In this document: one piece after another, positions 6,027-7,953 of the stretch
Numbering within the stretch: position 1 is the first letter of the stretch
Layout of the letters: every line of letters starts with the position of its first letter
DNA from: an uncultured Oceanospirillaceae bacterium
GTDB lineage: Bacteria > Pseudomonadota > Gammaproteobacteria > Pseudomonadales > Balneatricaceae
Assembly (NCBI GenBank): GCA_946221045.1
Contig: CAMIIY010000072.1
Coordinates: 1-7,953 of the forward strand
Reading direction: 5' to 3'
Length of the DNA stretch: 7,953 nucleotides
Translations under genes and position numbers: made by a program
The notes under the pieces: generated by a model
What the model saw: only the letters and a program-made list of their open reading frames with translations
Told to the model about the DNA's origin: nothing
Database searches by the model: none

Positions 6027-7953
6027 AGAAGTAATACACGCTGAGAATATGGAAGCTGAGCAACACCGGCAGCGGCCAAGTCAGCACTAAATGGCCCCAG
6101 AAGCCAAATGAACGTAATTTCTGCCCCAAGCCGGGACTGAATTTGTACTGCCAGCCAATAATCAGACTGACGACTACGCCCAGCAGACTGAGCGCCAGGA
6201 AGTTGAACAGCAGCCACTGGTTCAGCTGCTGGCCGGCATGAAATCCGGTATGCACCAGCAGTGTCAGCAGACAGACAAGGGCCAGAACGGTATGCAGGCT
6301 GCGCCAGAGCTTGAAGCTGCCAAATCGCAACAATGAACTGCGCTTCTTTAAGGACATCAGCAAACCAATCACGGTCAGCCCCAGCAGAGTAAAACCGGAG
6401 ACCTGCTTAAACAGACCATCATTCCAGATCAGATCAAGGCGCAGTGGCTGCTGGACCGACTGGCTCACCTCCAGTCCCGGCACCAGCAGAAAGGCTAATA
6501 CCGTGGCCAACACACCCAGCCCGGTAGCCACCAGACTGTTGCGGTCAGTCTCCGGTTGCGCTTTTTCAGAGCTGCCCACCATCAACTGCACCAACGGTTT
6601 ACAGCTACCGCAGGTGGTTGCAGCACCCGTGACTTCACCCAATGCTGCGACTGAACAGCAGCCTCCCTCCATTGCCACACTGAGCTGACCGCAGGTCACC
6701 TGTTTGCAGTTACAGATAATGGAAGATTCAGGCCAGGCCAACGGGTTGTTGGCAGTCGACGGGTTCCAGAGAAAACCCCGCATGCGAAAGCTGAACGTCT
6801 GCCAGGGCATCAGTACCCGCTGATGGGTAATCAGCTCCTGAATGCGGGGAATTTCACTCCACTCACCCACGGCAATCGCACCAACCAGGCGACGCCCTTT
6901 TATGATCAGCTTGCGATAGCAGCCCTGCTCGCCCTGCCAGACAATCGATTTTTTCGGGTCGTTGGGCTGATCGTCATGCACATCACCCATGCTGAATACA
7001 GGCACGCCCACCACTTTAAGGCGGGCGATGCTGTGAGAGCCCAGATAACGGCTGTTACCCTGTGAGATATGGTCTGCCGCAATGGCGGCCTGCTCAAACC
7101 CCGGAGCCACCAGTCCGTATACTTTTTCGTTATGCTCGGCACACTCGCCAATGGCATAGATATTCGGATCACTGGTACAGAGCTGATCGTTAACCCGAAT
7201 ACCACGTCCCACACTCAGCCAGGCCTTACGTGCCAGCTCAATGTTGGGTCGGATACCAGCCGACAACAGCACGGTATCGCAGGCAATCACTTCGCCATTA
7301 CGCAGCGCGACACCTTCGGTTTTACCTTCGCCGATGACACCTTTGACGCCTGCGCCCGTGACGATGCGGATGCCCATGGTTTCAAGGCGGTTTTGCAGAA
7401 TCACCGCCGCTTCATCATCAAGTTGCTGATTCATGATACGCGGTGCCTGCTGCACCAGCGTGATATTAATCAGATTGCACTGCAGCGCCCGCGCCGCCTC
7501 AAGGCCCAGTAACCCACCACCAACCACGACCAGATCTTTACTACGGGTGGTGCGCGCCTTCAGCCGTTCGGCATCACGCATATTGCGGAAGGTGAACACG
7601 TTATCCAGTTCAACCCCATCCATATGCGGTACATGTGCTCTGGAGCCGGTCGCCAGCACCAGCTTTGAATAACTGTATGTCGTGCCTTCGGTATCAATGA
7701 CACACTTCAGCTCGCGATCAATGCTGGCAATTTCGGCGCAGATAAACTGGAATGCCGGGTCTTTGTCCAACTCATCCAGTGGTAGCAACAGATTGTCACT
7801 GCTGTCCTGACCTGCCAGCAAAGCGCTCAGCCTGACACGGTCATAGGGCTGATAGGGCTCATTACCAAACAGCACTACAGGCACATCAGGTTTGCGTTTG
7901 CGCAATTCCTGAATAAAGCGGAAGCCCACCGGGCCCGCACCCACAATAATCAC
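6025..7953 (-). CDS. NirB-like FAD/NAD(P)H and [2Fe-2S] flavoprotein fused to a di-heme b membrane domain (5' partial)
   Basis: Predicted to take electrons from NAD(P)H through FAD and an iron-sulfur cluster to two b haems in the inner membrane. Seen, in 642 visible residues: FAD-binding GAGPVG at 5-10, NAD-binding GGGLLG at 145-150, second FAD motif IYAIGECAE at 265-273, and a BFD-like [2Fe-2S] site (C414, C416, C448, C451). Residues 1-455 follow the NirB/NasB large-subunit layout, but the sulfite-reductase-type siroheme domain is absent. Instead there are five hydrophobic helices at about 474-492, 515-534, 550-572, 578-600 and 617-640. Helices 3 and 5 each carry two histidines 14 residues apart (H554/H568, H621/H635), the classic pattern for two bis-His b haems. 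Basic loops at 535-551 and 602-615 put the N-terminus and flavin domain in the cytoplasm. The frame reaches the window edge at a GTG that is probably an internal valine, so a few N-terminal residues are missing. Fold assignment is firm; substrate is unknown. Confidence 0.85.
   Translation of the reverse strand: MIIVGAGPVGFRFIQELRKRKPDVPVVLFGNEPYQPYDRVRLSALLAGQDSSDNLLLPLDELDKDPAFQFICAEIASIDRELKCVIDTEGTTYSYSKLVLATGSRAHVPHMDGVELDNVFTFRNMRDAERLKARTTRSKDLVVVGGGLLGLEAARALQCNLINITLVQQAPRIMNQQLDDEAAVILQNRLETMGIRIVTGAGVKGVIGEGKTEGVALRNGEVIACDTVLLSAGIRPNIELARKAWLSVGRGIRVNDQLCTSDPNIYAIGECAEHNEKVYGLVAPGFEQAAIAADHISQGNSRYLGSHSIARLKVVGVPVFSMGDVHDDQPNDPKKSIVWQGEQGCYRKLIIKGRRLVGAIAVGEWSEIPRIQELITHQRVLMPWQTFSFRMRGFLWNPSTANNPLAWPESSIICNCKQVTCGQLSVAMEGGCCSVAALGEVTGAATTCGSCKPLVQLMVGSSEKAQPETDRNSLVATGLGVLATVLAFLLVPGLEVSQSVQQPLRLDLIWNDGLFKQVSGFTLLGLTVIGLLMSLKKRSSLLRFGSFKLWRSLHTVLALVCLLTLLVHTGFHAGQQLNQWLLFNFLALSLLGVVVSLIIGWQYKFSPGLGQKLRSFGFWGHLVLTWPLPVLLSFHILSVYYF

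Noticed and set aside
5533..6090. Plus-strand open frame of 185 codons opposite the 11-haem cytochrome (also those at 4753-5244 and 3274-3744)
   Set aside because: These are antisense to genes with unmistakable haem and globin motifs, show no domain of their own, and follow from the codon composition of the real genes.
6025..7953. Annotation as a complete assimilatory nitrite reductase NirB
   Set aside because: The siroheme and [4Fe-4S] domain is missing; a hydrophobic di-heme membrane domain stands in its place, so siroheme-based nitrite reduction is not supported.

Overview
The window reads as part of a chromosome of a heterotrophic, probably marine or halotolerant gammaproteobacterium (inference from moderate GC, protein style, a glucosylglycerate-type osmolyte pair and rich c-type cytochrome content). 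All eight genes I support lie on the minus strand, so transcription runs from position 7953 towards 1. The plus-strand open frames are shadows of these genes.

Region 1 (7953 to 1929) is a tight seven-gene cluster. In transcription order it holds: a flavoprotein with a NirB-type FAD/NAD and [2Fe-2S] front half fused to a five-helix di-heme membrane domain (5' end cut by the window edge); a membrane-anchored cytochrome with 11 haem-binding motifs; a mono-haem lipoprotein of the Tll0287-like (DUF3365) type; a small class I cytochrome c lipoprotein; two tandem group I truncated haemoglobins (about 84% identical proteins); and a ferredoxin-NAD(P)H reductase. Gaps are 9 to 39 bp, and several Shine-Dalgarno sequences start inside or just after the upstream stop codon, so one operon is likely. 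A strong intrinsic terminator (1893-1921) closes it.

My working model is that NAD(P)H electrons pass through FAD, [2Fe-2S] and two b haems across the inner membrane to the 11-haem cytochrome and the two small cytochromes in the periplasm. In the cytoplasm the ferredoxin reductase would re-reduce the two haemoglobins, acting like a split flavohaemoglobin. Nitric oxide, nitrite or another reactive nitrogen species is the most natural theme, but no substrate can be read from the sequence. I see no siroheme domain, nitrite reductase or NO reductase here.

Region 2 (1856 to 35) is a separate unit with its own candidate -10 box. It holds a phosphatase and a glycosyltransferase that match the two-step route to glucosylglycerate (gpgP, gpgS). 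The gpgS frame keeps its catalytic core but stops soon after the conserved RYDHKHQDLS stretch, earlier than I expect for the family, beside an AT-rich window edge, so it may be truncated or frameshifted. I found no tRNA, rRNA, CRISPR array or insertion sequence. No gene-free stretch exceeds about 155 bases.
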